A stretch of DNA of 64,000 nucleotides from Dirofilaria immitis. Its lineage: Eukaryota > Nematoda > Chromadorea > Rhabditida > Onchocercidae. The stretch covers positions 938,001-1,002,000 of the forward strand of contig JAKNDB010000070.1 of NCBI GenBank assembly GCA_024305405.1. The letters are read 5' to 3'. Positions 63,768-64,000 of this stretch are shown piece by piece; within the stretch, counting starts at the first letter, position 1; each line of letters opens with the position of its first letter. A program made the position numbers and the translations under genes. The notes under the pieces were generated by a model. It searched no databases and was not told the DNA's origin. It worked only from the letters and a program-made list of their open reading frames with translations.

Positions 63768-64000
63768 TCTTTGTTAACACAACATTTAATATTCACCATG
63801 ATAGTTCGCAAAACTTCAAGCTGGATGGGTTGATGCGTGCTGTCATGCTTGAAATAATAAAGTTGTACCTAGTTGTCAAAGGACTTCTCTATTCATCTGA
63901 CAAGCAAACAAGAATATGCCATGATCAATCGGGACGATTCAGTTCAAATCGATTTCCGCAATTGCATAACAGCTATCCGTTTGAGTTCAAACGCGAGCAA
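63768..64000 (+). CDS. Open frame running off the window end, probable partial exon
   Basis: From about 63,768 to the last base one frame has no stop: it passes FNIHHDSSQNFKLD, then LEIIKLYLVVKGLLYSSD, then CHDQSGRFSSNRFPQL and FEFKREQ. The first part is shared with the left-arm end, where the frame stops after FKLDK. Beyond 63,858 the sequence is unique, with raised CpG content like the coding exons elsewhere. An acceptor-like ttgtacctag ends near 63,870. No domain is recognised. Confidence 0.35.

Larger units (their letters stand above)
57271..63858 (-). repeat. Right arm of giant inverted repeat
   Basis: Mirror of 46675-53270. It also contains an internal direct duplication: about 57,300-57,730 resembles 59,830-60,210 (shared attttggattactgta and a common order of words), so each arm itself grew by tandem duplication before the inversion. 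A triple 18-bp repeat (atgatgaaaggttcctt) lies at about 61,374-61,420 and is mirrored at 49,121-49,170. Confidence 0.95.

Noticed and set aside
1..64000. tRNA, rRNA or spliced-leader RNA genes
   Set aside because: No cloverleaf boxes, rRNA blocks or SL1 leader sequence were seen by eye on either strand. A covariance-model scan would be decisive.

Overview
The window looks like nuclear DNA of a filarial (spirurid) nematode. It is very AT-rich, has short exons with phase-consistent nematode splice sites (acceptors usually ending TTTCAG, donors GTAAGT or GTTTG), and carries a decayed fragment that reads as a Rickettsiales/Wolbachia-type valyl-tRNA synthetase. That kind of nuclear insertion is typical of filariae. 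The species cannot be settled from sequence alone.

Layout. (1) 1.4-2.3 kb, minus: a small gene whose last exon holds a BH3-like motif, a candidate EGL-1-type BH3-only cell-death activator. (2) 3.0-5.1 kb: a 148-bp satellite with a three-unit higher-order pattern; a second, 157-bp tandem array lies at 9.9-10.6 kb. Most of 5-18 kb is AT-rich DNA with no gene I can support. (3) 18.5-29.2 kb, plus: a 21-exon ehbp-1 orthologue (NT-C2, CH and bMERB domains, one NPF motif). (4) 35.3-43.9 kb, plus: a RasGRP/rgef-1 orthologue (RasGEF-N, RasGEF, two EF hands, C1). Both genes need single-base insertions at homopolymers to stay in frame, which points to systematic consensus errors. From memory, ehbp-1 and rgef-1 are also close neighbours in C. 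elegans (F25B3.1 and F25B3.3, chromosome V) and egl-1 is on the same chromosome. (5) 45.6-46.0 kb: the Wolbachia-like valS remnant.

(6) 46.7-63.9 kb: a very large inverted repeat with two arms of about 6.6 kb around a 4-kb spacer, symmetric about position 55,271. Near its outer end each arm carries an apparently intact three-exon gene for a small secreted precursor of 84 or 89 residues, with a signal peptide, a basic KRTKR cleavage site and a short C-terminal peptide ending in Gly. Each arm also carries a broken copy of a C2H2 zinc-finger gene. The only intact zinc-finger copy lies in the spacer, where its first exon encodes a signal-peptide-like N-terminus. The spacer also holds inverted, shuffled, decayed pieces of rgef-1 introns and exons, so the rearrangement captured DNA from its neighbour. 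(7) The last 230 bases hold an open frame that runs off the window, probably the start of another exon.

The part most worth following up is the palindrome and its two secreted-protein gene families. I do not recognise the peptide precursor. The arrangement of mirrored copies with differing fates suggests arm-to-arm gene conversion in a young, fast-evolving locus, provided the assembly is right here.
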